Shown here in pieces: positions 45,576-53,937 of a stretch of DNA of 64,000 nt; positions within the stretch are counted from its first letter, which is position 1; every line of letters starts with the position of its first letter. This stretch comes from Zobellella taiwanensis (GTDB lineage: Bacteria > Pseudomonadota > Gammaproteobacteria > Enterobacterales > Aeromonadaceae): positions 1 to 64,000 of the forward strand of contig NZ_PXYH01000011.1 in NCBI RefSeq assembly GCF_003012795.1. The letters are read 5' to 3'. The notes under the pieces are model-generated. The model was not told the DNA's origin, ran no database searches, and saw nothing but the letters and a program-made list of their open reading frames with translations. Made by a program: the position numbers and the translations under genes.

Positions 45576-47117
45576 ATGCTCTACGAAATCCTGCTGGCCG
45601 ACCTCACCACCGAACTGCCCAGTGCCGTCCGGCTCCAGAATATGGTGCGCACCCTGCGCGAATATTTTCGCTGCGGCGCCGTCTGCCTGCTCAAGCTGCA
45701 GGATGAGGTGCTGAGCCCGGTGGCGGTGGACGGCCTGGTGCGCGAAGCCCTGGGCCGGCGCTTTGTGGTGGCCCAGCATCCGCGCCTGGCAGCCATTCTT
45801 TCCAGCCGCGGCACCGTGGCCTTTCCGCCCGACTCCACCCTGCCCGACCCCTACGACGGCCTGCTCGAACACCATGTGGGCGAGGCGCTGCCGGTGCACG
45901 ACTGCATGGGCATCAGCCTGTATCTGGAAGGGGATTTATGGGGCGCCCTGACCCTGGACGCCCTGCAGGCGGGCACCTTCGACCAGGAAGCCCGGGAGCA
46001 CCTGCAACGGCTGGCGCTGACGGTGGAGGCGGCGGTGCGCATGACCCGGCTGGAGCAGGACATCCGCGGCCTGCGGCTGGTACGCCAGGACGCGCCCGAG
46101 CTGTACAGCGAACAAAAGGAAGGGGAAATACTGGGCCAGAGCAGCCAGCTCAAACGGCTGCTGCAGGAGCTGGATGTCGTGGCGGACTCGGAGCTGCCGG
46201 TGCTGCTCACCGGCGAAACCGGGGTGGGCAAGGATCTGTTCGCCCGCCGGTTGCACCAGCGCTCGCGCCGCCGCAACCGGCCGCTGGTGCAGGTAAACTG
46301 CGCCGCCCTGCCCGAATCCCTGGCCGAGAGCGAGCTGTTCGGCCATGTAAAGGGCGCCTTTTCCGGCGCCGGCAACGCCCGGCCCGGCCGGTTCGAGGCC
46401 GCCGACGGCGGCACCCTGTTCCTGGACGAGGTGGGCGAGCTGCCGCTCGGCATCCAGGCCAAGCTGCTGCGCACCCTGCAAAACGGCGAAATCCAGCGGC
46501 TGGGGGAAGACGCCCCGCGCAAGGTAAACGTGCGGGTGATTGCCGCCACCAACCGCCAACTGCACGACAGCGTGCGCGACGGCCACTTTAGGGCCGATCT
46601 TTACCACCGGCTGTCGGTGTATCCGGTGCCGATACCGCCGCTGCGCGAGCGGGGCAGCGACGTGCTGGTGCTGGCCGGCCACTTTCTGGAGCTGAACCGG
46701 GGCCGGCTGGGGGTGCGCAGTTTGCGCCTTTCTCCCGCTGCCGAGCAGGCCCTGTGCCAGTACGGCTGGCCCGGCAACGTGCGCGAGCTGGAGCATGTGA
46801 TCAGCCGCGCCGCCATCAAGGCCCTGGGCCGGGGGGCGGCGCGGGAAGACATCATCACCCTGGAGCCGGAGCTGCTCGACCTTACCGGCGACCTGCACCG
46901 GCCGGAGAGCAACGCCACCACGCCGGCGGCGGCCCCGGCCGGCCAGGCGCCAAGCCAGCCCCCGGCCAGCCTGCAGGACGCGACCAACCAGGCCCAGCGC
47001 CAGGCCATAGAACAGGCGCTAAACGCCAGCAACCGCAACTGGGCCGCCGCCGCCCGCCTGCTGGAAATAGACCCCAGCAACCTGCATAAACTGGCGAAAC
47101 GATTGGGGATGAAGTGA
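45576..47117 (+). CDS. norR: NorR, nitric-oxide-sensing sigma-54 activator
   Basis: The 513-residue activator has an N-terminal GAF domain (about 1-170) that in NorR binds NO at a non-haem iron, an AAA+ domain (about 185-425) and a C-terminal Fis-type helix-turn-helix (NRNWAAAARLLEIDPSNLHKL). Walker A is GETGVGKD near residue 212, and Walker B is TLFLDEVGEL. The sigma-54 contact loop reads GAFSGA (260-265) where most family members have GAFTGA. It is divergent from ric-norZ, its evident target, with shared binding sites between them. Confidence 0.93.
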   Translation: MLYEILLADLTTELPSAVRLQNMVRTLREYFRCGAVCLLKLQDEVLSPVAVDGLVREALGRRFVVAQHPRLAAILSSRGTVAFPPDSTLPDPYDGLLEHHVGEALPVHDCMGISLYLEGDLWGALTLDALQAGTFDQEAREHLQRLALTVEAAVRMTRLEQDIRGLRLVRQDAPELYSEQKEGEILGQSSQLKRLLQELDVVADSELPVLLTGETGVGKDLFARRLHQRSRRRNRPLVQVNCAALPESLAESELFGHVKGAFSGAGNARPGRFEAADGGTLFLDEVGELPLGIQAKLLRTLQNGEIQRLGEDAPRKVNVRVIAATNRQLHDSVRDGHFRADLYHRLSVYPVPIPPLRERGSDVLVLAGHFLELNRGRLGVRSLRLSPAAEQALCQYGWPGNVRELEHVISRAAIKALGRGAAREDIITLEPELLDLTGDLHRPESNATTPAAAPAGQAPSQPPASLQDATNQAQRQAIEQALNASNRNWAAAARLLEIDPSNLHKLAKRLGMK

Positions 47118-47136
47118 GGGGGATTTTAGGGGAGAG

Positions 47137-47156
47137 CCCCGCAGTTGGCTGCGGGG
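47137..47156 (+). terminator. GC-rich hairpin after norR
   Basis: CCCCGCAG (47137-47144) pairs with CTGCGGGG (47149-47156) around TTGG, 20 bases after the norR stop. No T-run follows, so termination efficiency is doubtful. The next 75 bases, up to the attC-like site at 47231, show nothing recognisable. Confidence 0.5.
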
Positions 47157-47230
47157 TGAAGGGGAATGAGCTAACGTAATTCTGGTGTGAAAGGGATTAC
47201 TTTTGTGGATAACTCAGCGGTTTACGTCCC

Positions 47231-47293
47231 AATAACCGGCGCGCGGTTTTTTGCGCGTCCGGCGCCACAGCGTAGTCAATTGCTTTGTTAGAG
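47231..47293 (-). other. Degenerate attC-like site ending the array
   Basis: On the minus strand it begins CTCTAACAAAGC, a typical inverse core plus its flank, contains a GC-rich inner hairpin around A6, and ends CCGGTTATT. The two arms are unequal, so part of the 3' half may have been lost. The preceding 125 bases (47294-47418) belong to the last cassette and contain no open frame of note. Confidence 0.45.
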
Positions 47294-47418
47294 CCTGTTC
47301 ACGATCTCGTGTAAATATCCGATACTGGGCGGATGAAACGGAAGAGATACCCCAGCGATACCACGCAAGAGCAGTTTTGAGGCCAACTACTGACTAAAAC
47401 CGTTAAAACCCGAACACC

Positions 47419-47485
47419 TGCTAACGCTCGGCTCACAGGAGACAAAAGCGAAGCTTTTGGCTTCCTGTGCAGCCGATTGTTATGT
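47419..47485 (-). other. attC: attC recombination site after thsB
   Basis: On the minus strand the core sites are ACATAAC (47485-47479) and GTTAGCA (47425-47419). Between them are paired arms CGGCT/AGCCG, ACAGGA/TCCTGT and AAAAGC/GCTTTT around GAA, giving the folded hairpin recognised by integron integrases. The site is 67 bp long and begins four bases after the thsB stop codon. Confidence 0.85.
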
Positions 47486-47488
47486 GCA

Positions 47489-47980
47489 TTAGTAGGCGTT
47501 TCTGATGTCTATAGCTTCTTCGATCCAGTCAGCAATATTCTCACTAATGTAGTTGTATACCCCTTGACTCGTAGCCTGTGAAGGCTTTTTTAGCTTTACT
47601 ACGCTTGATAGTTTTTTGCCATCAATTGTAAAGTCATCAAATGGGTTTCTGCCTTCACTACCCTGTTCACCTGAAGAATTCTTTAGCTTGTGAATCTGAA
47701 TTCCAAGAACGCCTTTCCCTGATTCCCAGGCTTTCTTGATTTCATATTTAATCCATTTTCTACCAGCCGTGTTCTCTCCGACCAGTACGATCACGCAAGA
47801 TTTTCCGGTCATTTGACCATCAATCCATTTCTGAATGGCGCTATCGCCGCCTTTTTTTACTTCTTCCCAATCGTTATCGCTTGCAGGCTTATTACCTTCA
47901 ACAGAACCAATATTTCTTACTGTCGAAGCTCTCCAGTTATCATTTTTATAATGAAAACTATAGAACGCTTTTCTAGCCAT
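47489..47980 (-). CDS. thsB: ThsB-like TIR-domain protein (Thoeris phage sensor)
   Basis: The 163-residue protein is a TIR-like (DUF1863/MTH538-type) domain: start ARKAFYSFHYKNDNWRAS, the strand CVIVLVGENTAG (about 62-73), and RKWIKYEIKKAW, whose Glu80 is the likely catalytic glutamate. In Thoeris, ThsB senses phage infection and makes a cyclic ADP-ribose isomer that activates ThsA. AAGGAG sits before the ATG, nine bases after the thsA stop, so the two are co-translated. The gene pair and domain types together make the call; alone it would be only a TIR-like protein. Confidence 0.85.
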   Translation of the reverse strand: MARKAFYSFHYKNDNWRASTVRNIGSVEGNKPASDNDWEEVKKGGDSAIQKWIDGQMTGKSCVIVLVGENTAGRKWIKYEIKKAWESGKGVLGIQIHKLKNSSGEQGSEGRNPFDDFTIDGKKLSSVVKLKKPSQATSQGVYNYISENIADWIEEAIDIRNAY

Positions 47981-47989
47981 AAAAACTCC

Positions 47990-49438
47990 TTATTTTGTCA
48001 AGTCAGAAATGAAATCAATTACCGTTTGAACTTTTTCATCTAGAGATACTTTTTTGTCGGCTAGCTTCTCTAAATATTTTTTCGCCGCCTCTGAGTTTTG
48101 ATAATAACTATCAATAGAAGGCAGTATTTTTTCGTATATTTCCTGAGCAGCATGCCCTGTCGAAGCAACAGGTATACATATATTTCCGAAAGCATGTGAA
48201 ATTTCAAACTCACGAATGACCCCACCCGCAGTAACAATTTCACCATCAACGTTTTTGTTTCCGAAAAGGAAAATCGATATACCAGACAATGAGATCATCT
48301 TATGGCGATATTCATCCCATAAAACCGAAAGATCTTTATCTCCAGTTTTGAATTGTGGGAATGGCCTTAGTATAAGTTGAGCATCTGAGTACTTTAACGG
48401 CTTTGAATATATCGCTTCTAAAGCCCCGTTTATCACGGAGCTTCCAACTCCCCAACCAAATCCATTAACAACTCTAAAATTACCTTCAATTAGTGCGCGA
48501 GATATCTTATGAATAAATTCAATTGATTCTTGTTTTTCGTAAGGACTGTAAACTTCGGCACTCCCGGAAATAAAGATCGTTTTCTTTTTAAATCGAGACT
48601 CAATCTCTCTTAGAATCTTGGTTATTTCTTCGTAACCATCAACAAGAAGTGTTTTTATTCCGTACCTTTTCAGGTCATTTATAATCAACTCCTGCTTTCT
48701 GACGTTATAGTCATATGTTGCTTGATCTGGATTATTGCTATCACCAAGAGTGGGGCGTTTGGTGATGCAGTAATGCTGCTTTTTATCTTCAGAGTATCGA
48801 AAATTAAGCCTGCTTAGCACGTAGTCAAGATTAGGGTCAGTAAAGCTAAAACCTAAAAACAGGAAAGTTTTTGTTGTAAGCTCACCTGTCAGAGCATTGA
48901 TAAATGGTTCATGCGTTTGATGGTATTGCTCATACTGCTCTTTGGTTATTATCGCCTCAGCTGGACAAGATACATCGCCGTGCATTTTAAATATTACAAC
49001 GTCTCTTTTAGGCTTGTTATTTAGCAGCTGTTTGACATTGTGCTTCGTATCCGAAACTTTACCTTCTGCTAAAAACGCCTTTTCGATAAGCTCATCGTAG
49101 TTTGTAGTCCATACAGATGATATTGGTAGTCTTGCTAGAATTCTGTGGTTTTCAGTCTCCTCAGTTTCCTCAATAAACTCCTCAAGAATTTTACGACTAA
49201 TTTTTGATCTGGTTCTATTTTCATTTACGTGAAACTGCGCAAGCGAAACAAGGTCAGATTCGACATTAATATCTAAACCCAAGTCAAAGGCGATTTCGCT
49301 CATCAATTCCTGCCAATTGACAAACCCAGCAGGAATAGACAGCCCTGCGCCAGCAAAAATCGCCGCAGTCCCTTCATTCAAATCTTTCACGTAATCTCGT
49401 ATAAAGATTTCAGTTTCTCGATCAAAAATCATTTTCAT
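47990..49438 (-). CDS. thsA: ThsA-like NADase with SIR2 and SLOG domains (Thoeris effector)
   Basis: The 482-residue protein has an N-terminal SIR2 domain (about 1-280): AAIFAGAGLS nucleotide loop (25-34), WTTNYDELIE with Asn113, and FKMHGD with His153, positions within one residue of the catalytic Asn112 and His152 reported for Bacillus cereus ThsA. The C-terminal SLOG/STALD domain (about 284-480) has FISGSAEVYS and GFGWGVGSSVING and should bind the ThsB-made signal. On activation ThsA destroys NAD and stops phage growth. The overall length matches known ThsA (about 476). Its ATG is 33 bases after the attC core. Confidence 0.87.
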   Translation of the reverse strand: MKMIFDRETEIFIRDYVKDLNEGTAAIFAGAGLSIPAGFVNWQELMSEIAFDLGLDINVESDLVSLAQFHVNENRTRSKISRKILEEFIEETEETENHRILARLPISSVWTTNYDELIEKAFLAEGKVSDTKHNVKQLLNNKPKRDVVIFKMHGDVSCPAEAIITKEQYEQYHQTHEPFINALTGELTTKTFLFLGFSFTDPNLDYVLSRLNFRYSEDKKQHYCITKRPTLGDSNNPDQATYDYNVRKQELIINDLKRYGIKTLLVDGYEEITKILREIESRFKKKTIFISGSAEVYSPYEKQESIEFIHKISRALIEGNFRVVNGFGWGVGSSVINGALEAIYSKPLKYSDAQLILRPFPQFKTGDKDLSVLWDEYRHKMISLSGISIFLFGNKNVDGEIVTAGGVIREFEISHAFGNICIPVASTGHAAQEIYEKILPSIDSYYQNSEAAKKYLEKLADKKVSLDEKVQTVIDFISDLTK

Positions 49439-49470
49439 ACTTCCAAGCTAATATTTATGACTTCCTGAGC

Positions 49471-49596
49471 ACATAACGCCGCATTAAGGGGCAGCCAACG
49501 CTACTACCAACTTACCGCATAACACCGTAACCACAAAAACCAACGCATAATAAAAATGCCACGCGTTGGCTGTCCCTCTTAAATGCTTTGTTAGCC
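49471..49596 (-). other. attC: attC recombination site between bla and thsA
   Basis: On the minus strand it runs from GGCTAAC (49596-49590) to GTTATGT (49477-49471). Long paired arms include CATTTAAGAGG with CCCCTTAATG and CAGCCAACGC with GCGTTGGCTG. The 126-bp length and arm sequences resemble the large VCR-type sites of Vibrio-like chromosomal integrons. It begins four bases after the beta-lactamase stop. Confidence 0.9.
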
Positions 49597-49599
49597 TTA

Positions 49600-50466
49600 T
49601 CAACGCGATTGTGATGAATAAACTTCAAAAATTGAACGACCAATTTTAACAATTGCATCATTTCGATCTGCTATTGAAGCCTCTGTTTGCGCTAGATAGA
49701 TACTAACTATGATTGAGGATTGAGCTTCACTCCAAACAACGGCTGTAATACTCCGAGCACCAAATCCGCCAGCACCTGAACGATCCGCAATATTCCATCC
49801 CTCTGGCAATACTGACCGCAATAAATTACCAGTGACTTGATTATTCACCATCCAATACTCTAATTTTTTCTGGCTATCTTGAGACAATGTGGAACCAAAT
49901 AATAATTCATTTAAAGTATTCACTATTGCATTAGGAGTTGTCGTATCCCTCAAATCACCAAGCTTGCCTTCATTTAATTCAGGTTCAATACGGTCTAGAC
50001 GGGTTTCTTTATCTCCGATTTGTCTTAGAAAATCCGTCACGCTTTCAGGACCTCCTAGGGCATTTAGGATGATATTTGCTGCTGCATTATCACTTGTCGT
50101 CATAGTTGCAAAACACGCATCATCGAGCGTTATTGCTTGTCCTACTTGCTTTTCTATTACGGGAGAATAGGTCACAAGATCTGCTTCTTTGATCTCAACT
50201 GTACTCTTAGGATTTATTTCCCCTTGCTCAGTATCATATAATAATTTAGCACAAGCTATTGTTTTAAAAGTACTTGTTAAAGGAAAACGCTGATTGCCAT
50301 TGTAATCCCAAGACTCTCCAGTTTGAGTATCAAGAACAGAAATCCCTATATGCGCAGAAAGAGATGCTTCAATTACCTTAGCATCTTGTTCAACCTGTTG
50401 AAACTTTGAACTATTTGCAAACACTATAGACGGTATTAAAAGCGAAAATACCAGTAAAAGCTTCAT
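49600..50466 (-). CDS. blaCARB: Class A beta-lactamase, CARB (PSE) carbenicillinase type
   Basis: The 288-residue periplasmic enzyme hydrolyses penicillins, including carbenicillin. It has a signal peptide (residues 1-17, VFA) and active-site motifs STFK (Ser65), SDN (125-127), EPELN (Glu161) and RSGAGG (229-234). The arginine at the KTG position (RSG) defines carbenicillinases. It is colinear with PSE/CARB enzymes as I recall them, with substitutions throughout, so it appears to be a variant and not an exact known allele. It is the first cassette of the array, bounded by a core site at 50535-50529 and an attC directly after its stop. Confidence 0.93.
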   Translation of the reverse strand: MKLLLVFSLLIPSIVFANSSKFQQVEQDAKVIEASLSAHIGISVLDTQTGESWDYNGNQRFPLTSTFKTIACAKLLYDTEQGEINPKSTVEIKEADLVTYSPVIEKQVGQAITLDDACFATMTTSDNAAANIILNALGGPESVTDFLRQIGDKETRLDRIEPELNEGKLGDLRDTTTPNAIVNTLNELLFGSTLSQDSQKKLEYWMVNNQVTGNLLRSVLPEGWNIADRSGAGGFGARSITAVVWSEAQSSIIVSIYLAQTEASIADRNDAIVKIGRSIFEVYSSQSR

Positions 50467-50528
50467 GTAATAACCTCATCATTTTGATTGGCTTACATCT
50501 TATATCAGAGTGTGAAGTATTCAAATAA

Positions 50529-50535
50529 GGCTAAC
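50529..50535 (-). other. Integron core site at the start of the bla cassette
   Basis: GTTAGCC on the minus strand marks the recombination crossover (G/TTAGCC) that begins the bla cassette; its bases match the cassette's own attC start. What lies upstream on that strand (50536-50760) is AT-rich with no attI, attC or gene that I can identify. Confidence 0.7.
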
Positions 50536-50540
50536 AATTG

Positions 50541-51214
50541 TATATTGACCTGGCTCGATTTTACTCATCGGTCCAGTTTCCCTAAGTAATTCTAATATGT
50601 TGATTTTAAAAGAAAAGTATGGGTTTTTCGTATCCAGCCTGCTGCAAGAGTCGGGACGGCTCAATAACTCCATCATCAGGCGCATTTATGTGCAAGGATA
50701 AATTATAAGCTTATGATCTCAAATGGGTTTTATAAATCGCGATGGAGAAAACGAGACATCCGATGAGTGTTATCGAGATGGGTACAGCACTTTATTTCAT
50801 TAGCACTGTATGAGTTGTTAAAAATTTCGACGCTACCGCCCGTCGCTGACCTTGGCATAAGCGCATCCCTGCTTCCCCGTTTGGCTCTTATTGTTAACCG
50901 TCCATGCGGAAAAAGGCAATGCAAAACAGCCCCTTTGTCTCGGGTGATGGCGGGATTGTGATCAACGAAGCGGGCTTGGTGCGGCGCGGCAAGGGCAACC
51001 GGCAGGAGGTAGGCGGGCGGGTATTTGATGAAGCGTTCGTGGTTTCGGTTGATGAGGGTTACCTGTTTCATCTTTGGTGCGGGGTTTACTCCCGCTTTCA
51101 CCAAATTCGGTAACCCTCATTGCTGCGGGATGAGCGGATCAGTTCGGACCGAATACCGCTTGGCGGCCCGCCATCACCGGCCGGGCCCCTTTCCCGGCAG
51201 GCATGCCGTCGGCT
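50541..51214. other. Gene-poor stretch beside the cassette array
   Basis: No gene of known family is visible in these 674 bases. A 124-codon minus-strand frame (50730-51104) and a 69-codon plus-strand frame (50904-51113) overlap each other, and neither resembles a family I know. The left 220 bases are AT-rich like the cassettes, whereas from about 50840 the GC content rises toward the chromosomal level, so the island boundary may lie here. Confidence 0.5.
51052..51120. repeat. Large nested inverted repeat
   Basis: ATGAGGGTTACC (51052-51063) and GGTAACCCTCAT (51109-51120) are perfect complements. Inside them TTTGGTG (51073-51079) pairs with CACCAAA (51099-51105), and a short GGG/CCC stem closes the centre. 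The 69-bp element could be one end of a small transposable element, a structured RNA or an attachment-type site. No matching copy is seen elsewhere in the window. Confidence 0.6.
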
Positions 51215-52264
51215 TCAGAGCGCCGCCGTCACGGCCGCCGCCAGCTGGGTGGTGCTGAGGTCGCCGCCCATGTCCGGGGTGCCGGCACCGGTGGCGGTCA
51301 CCTTTTCAATGGCGGCCATCAGGGCCTCGGCGGCGGCAATCTCACCCAGGTGCCGCAGCATCAGGGCGCCGGCCCACAGCGTCGCCAGCGGGTTGGCCAG
51401 CCCCAGGCCCATGATGTCGGGCGCCGAGCCGTGCACCGGTTCGAACATGCCGGGCACGCCGCCGGCCGGGTTAATGTTGGCCGAGGCCGCAAAGCCCAGC
51501 CCGCCCTGAATGGCGGCGCCGATATCGGTGAGGATGTCGCCGAACAGGTTGGACGCAACCACCACGTCCAGCGTTTCGGGGTGGGTGATCATGCGCGCGG
51601 CGATGGCATCGACGTGGTAGCGGGTCACTGCCACGTCCGGGTAGTCCGCGGCAACGCGGTCGGTCATCTCGTCCCAGAACACCATGCTGTGGCGCTGGGC
51701 GTTGGACTTGGTCACCGAGGCCAGCTTTCCGCCACGCAGTCGGGCCTGTTCGAATCCGTGGCGCAGCACGCGCTCGACGCCGGCACGGGTGAAGATCGAG
51801 GTTTCCACCGCCACCTCCAGCTCGCCGCCCTGGTGCACCCGTCCGCCGGCCCCGGCATATTCGCCTTCGGTGTTCTCGCGAATGCAAAGGATGTCGAACG
51901 TCCTGTCGGTACGCAGTGGGCCCTTTACGCCGGCCAGCAGCCGGTGCGGGCGGGCGTTAACCGAAAGGTCCAGCCCCTGGCGAATGGCCAGCAGCAGTTC
52001 GCGCAGCGAAACATGGTCCGGCACCGTCGCCGGCAGCCCCACGGCCCCGAGGTAGATGGCGTCGAAGGCGCGCAGCTGCTCCACGCCGTCGGTCGGCATC
52101 ATGGTGCCGTGCTTGAGGTAGTAGTCGCAGGACCAGGGCAGCCAGTCGCCCTCGAGCGAAAAGCCCTGTCGCTCGGCAAGGGTCTGCAGCACCGGCCAGG
52201 CGGCTTCCATCACTTCTGAGCCAATGCCATCCCCCGGCAGCAGCGCGATACGGTAGTTTTTCAT
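51215..52264 (-). CDS. Tartrate/D-malate dehydrogenase family enzyme
   Basis: The 349-residue enzyme of the isocitrate/isopropylmalate dehydrogenase family begins IALLPGDGIGSEV. It contains the RENTEGEYAG loop that characterises tartrate dehydrogenase/decarboxylase and D-malate dehydrogenase, the VTKSN lysine, and SNLFGDILTDIGAAIQGGLG with metal-binding Asp residues. NAD-dependent oxidation of a 2-hydroxy diacid such as D-malate, tartrate or a related compound is expected. It is the last gene of the minus-strand operon headed by the GarD-like dehydratase. The choice between TtuC-like and DmlA-like activity cannot be made here. Confidence 0.88.
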   Translation of the reverse strand: MKNYRIALLPGDGIGSEVMEAAWPVLQTLAERQGFSLEGDWLPWSCDYYLKHGTMMPTDGVEQLRAFDAIYLGAVGLPATVPDHVSLRELLLAIRQGLDLSVNARPHRLLAGVKGPLRTDRTFDILCIRENTEGEYAGAGGRVHQGGELEVAVETSIFTRAGVERVLRHGFEQARLRGGKLASVTKSNAQRHSMVFWDEMTDRVAADYPDVAVTRYHVDAIAARMITHPETLDVVVASNLFGDILTDIGAAIQGGLGFAASANINPAGGVPGMFEPVHGSAPDIMGLGLANPLATLWAGALMLRHLGEIAAAEALMAAIEKVTATGAGTPDMGGDLSTTQLAAAVTAAL

Positions 52265-52396
52265 GGTGTCTTCCTGTGGTTTGCAAGGTTAGCGTCAACC
52301 CGGGCGCGCCTGGCGCCGGGGCCGACTCGACAAGTGTGTTCAATAGGGCTGGGAGGCGTGCCGGTCACGGCCAAATGACCGGCCGGCACGCCCGTA

Positions 52397-53923
52397 TCAG
52401 GGCGCATTTTCGCCCGGCGCCTGGCTGCCCGGCAGCCGCTTCTGGCGCGCCAGGCGGTACTGGCGGTAGATCGGCAGCGCGATCGAGACCACCGACAACA
52501 GGATGAAGCAGAGGCTGATCGGGCGGGTGAAAAACACCGACCAGTCGCCTTCGTACATGGTCATGCCGCGGCGGAAGTTCGACTCCACCATATAACCGAG
52601 GATCATCCCCAGCACCACCGGCGCCGAGCTGAAGCCGTAGCGGTTGAGGAAGTAGCCGAAAACGCCGAAGAACAGCAGTACCCAGGCCGAGCTCAGGGTT
52701 CCGCTGATGCCGTAGGAACCGAGGATGCACATCACCAGGATGAACGGCAGCAGATAGGAGCGGGGTATCTGCAGCACCCGTACAAACAGTTTGATGCCGA
52801 TCGACTGGAAGCAGAACATAAAGAGGTTGGCGATCAGGAAGGCGATGATGATGCCGTAGGCGATGTTGGCCTGATCCTCGAACAGCATCGGGCCCGGCTG
52901 CAGGCCGTGAATGAGCAGGCCACCCATCAGGATCGCGGCCGAGGCGTCGCCGGGGATGCCCAGTGTCATCATCGGGATCAGGGCGCCGCCGGTCATGCCG
53001 TTGTTGGCGGATTCGCAGGAGACGATCCCCTCGTTATGGCCGCTGCGGAACTTTTCCGGCGTTTTCGAGATCCGCTTGGCCTGGTCGTAGGCCAGGAAGG
53101 AGGCGATGCTGCCGCCGGCTCCCGGTATGGCGCCGACCAGCGCGCCGATCAGCGAGCTGCTGGACCAGATCTTCCACAGGCCGAAGGTTTCGCGGATACG
53201 CGGATAGGCATTGTTGACGCGCACCCTGGTCTCGACCTTGCTCTGCGGCGACAGGGTGGTGACATCGCTGATGATCTGCGACAGCGCGAACAGGCCGATC
53301 AGCGCCGGCATGAAGTCGACGCCACCGATCAGATCGGGGATGCCGGCGGTCAGGCGCACCACGCCGGTCAGCGAGTCGATGCCGATCAACGAGATCAGCA
53401 CGCCGATCAGGCCGGCGACAATGCCCTTGATGATCGACTTGTCCGACACCGAGGCGATGATCGTCAGCCCGAACAGGCCGAGGGCAAAATACTCGATGGC
53501 ACTGAACTTGAGCGCCACGTCGGCGATCAGCGGCGACATGAAGGCAAAGATAACGACGCTGATCATTCCGCCGATCATCGAGGCCGTAATGCACAGCCCC
53601 AGCGCCCGGCCGGGTTCGCCGTTGCGCGCCATCGGAAAGGCATCGAGGGTGGTCGCCACCGACGACGGCGTGCCGGGAATATTCAGTAACGCGGCTGGAA
53701 TGGAGCCGCCGGAGATGGCGCCGCAGTAAACTCCCAGCAACATGCCCATGCCGGTGACCGGGTCCATGCCGAAGGTCAGTGGCAGCAGCAGCGCAATGCC
53801 CATGGTCGCGGTCAGGCCGGGCAGGGCGCCGAACACCAGGCCCAGTATGGTGCCGAAGGCAATGGCCAGGTAAATGTTGATATTGAGAAACAGACTCGCA
53901 GCATCGGCGAAATTGGCAAGCAT
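52397..53923 (-). CDS. Tripartite tricarboxylate transporter, large membrane subunit (TctA)
   Basis: The 508-residue protein has about 12 helices. The TctA signatures are visible: FGALPGLTATMGIALLLPLTFGMDP near residue 30, YCGAISGGSIPAALLNIPGTPSS near 66, and the second-half repeat GAIPGAGGSIASFLAYDQAK near 263. It forms the permease with TctB and uses the binding protein TctC. It is 14 bases downstream of tctB. In this operon the cargo is probably a hexarate, tartrate or malate-like diacid (inference). Confidence 0.93.
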   Translation of the reverse strand: MLANFADAASLFLNINIYLAIAFGTILGLVFGALPGLTATMGIALLLPLTFGMDPVTGMGMLLGVYCGAISGGSIPAALLNIPGTPSSVATTLDAFPMARNGEPGRALGLCITASMIGGMISVVIFAFMSPLIADVALKFSAIEYFALGLFGLTIIASVSDKSIIKGIVAGLIGVLISLIGIDSLTGVVRLTAGIPDLIGGVDFMPALIGLFALSQIISDVTTLSPQSKVETRVRVNNAYPRIRETFGLWKIWSSSSLIGALVGAIPGAGGSIASFLAYDQAKRISKTPEKFRSGHNEGIVSCESANNGMTGGALIPMMTLGIPGDASAAILMGGLLIHGLQPGPMLFEDQANIAYGIIIAFLIANLFMFCFQSIGIKLFVRVLQIPRSYLLPFILVMCILGSYGISGTLSSAWVLLFFGVFGYFLNRYGFSSAPVVLGMILGYMVESNFRRGMTMYEGDWSVFFTRPISLCFILLSVVSIALPIYRQYRLARQKRLPGSQAPGENAP

Positions 53924-53937
53924 ACAGGCTCTCCTGC

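Larger units (their letters stand above)
47231..50535 (-). mobile_element. Integron cassette array without visible integrase (bla cassette, Thoeris cassette, short cassette)
   Basis: Read on the minus strand the order is: core site GTTAGCC (50535-50529), blaCARB, attC (49596-49471), thsA-thsB, attC (47485-47419), a gene-free stretch, and a degenerate attC (47293-47231). All genes point the same way with an attC directly after each, the defining layout of gene cassettes. The stretch is visibly AT-richer than its GC-rich surroundings. No intI gene lies on either side within the window, so this is a cluster of attC sites lacking an integrase, or a distal piece of a larger integron. Confidence 0.85.

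Noticed and set aside
50730..51113. Overlapping open frames on both strands beside the cassette array
   Set aside because: Neither resembles a known family or has a good ribosome binding site, and both cross the large inverted repeat at 51052-51120. They are kept only as a described gene-poor stretch.
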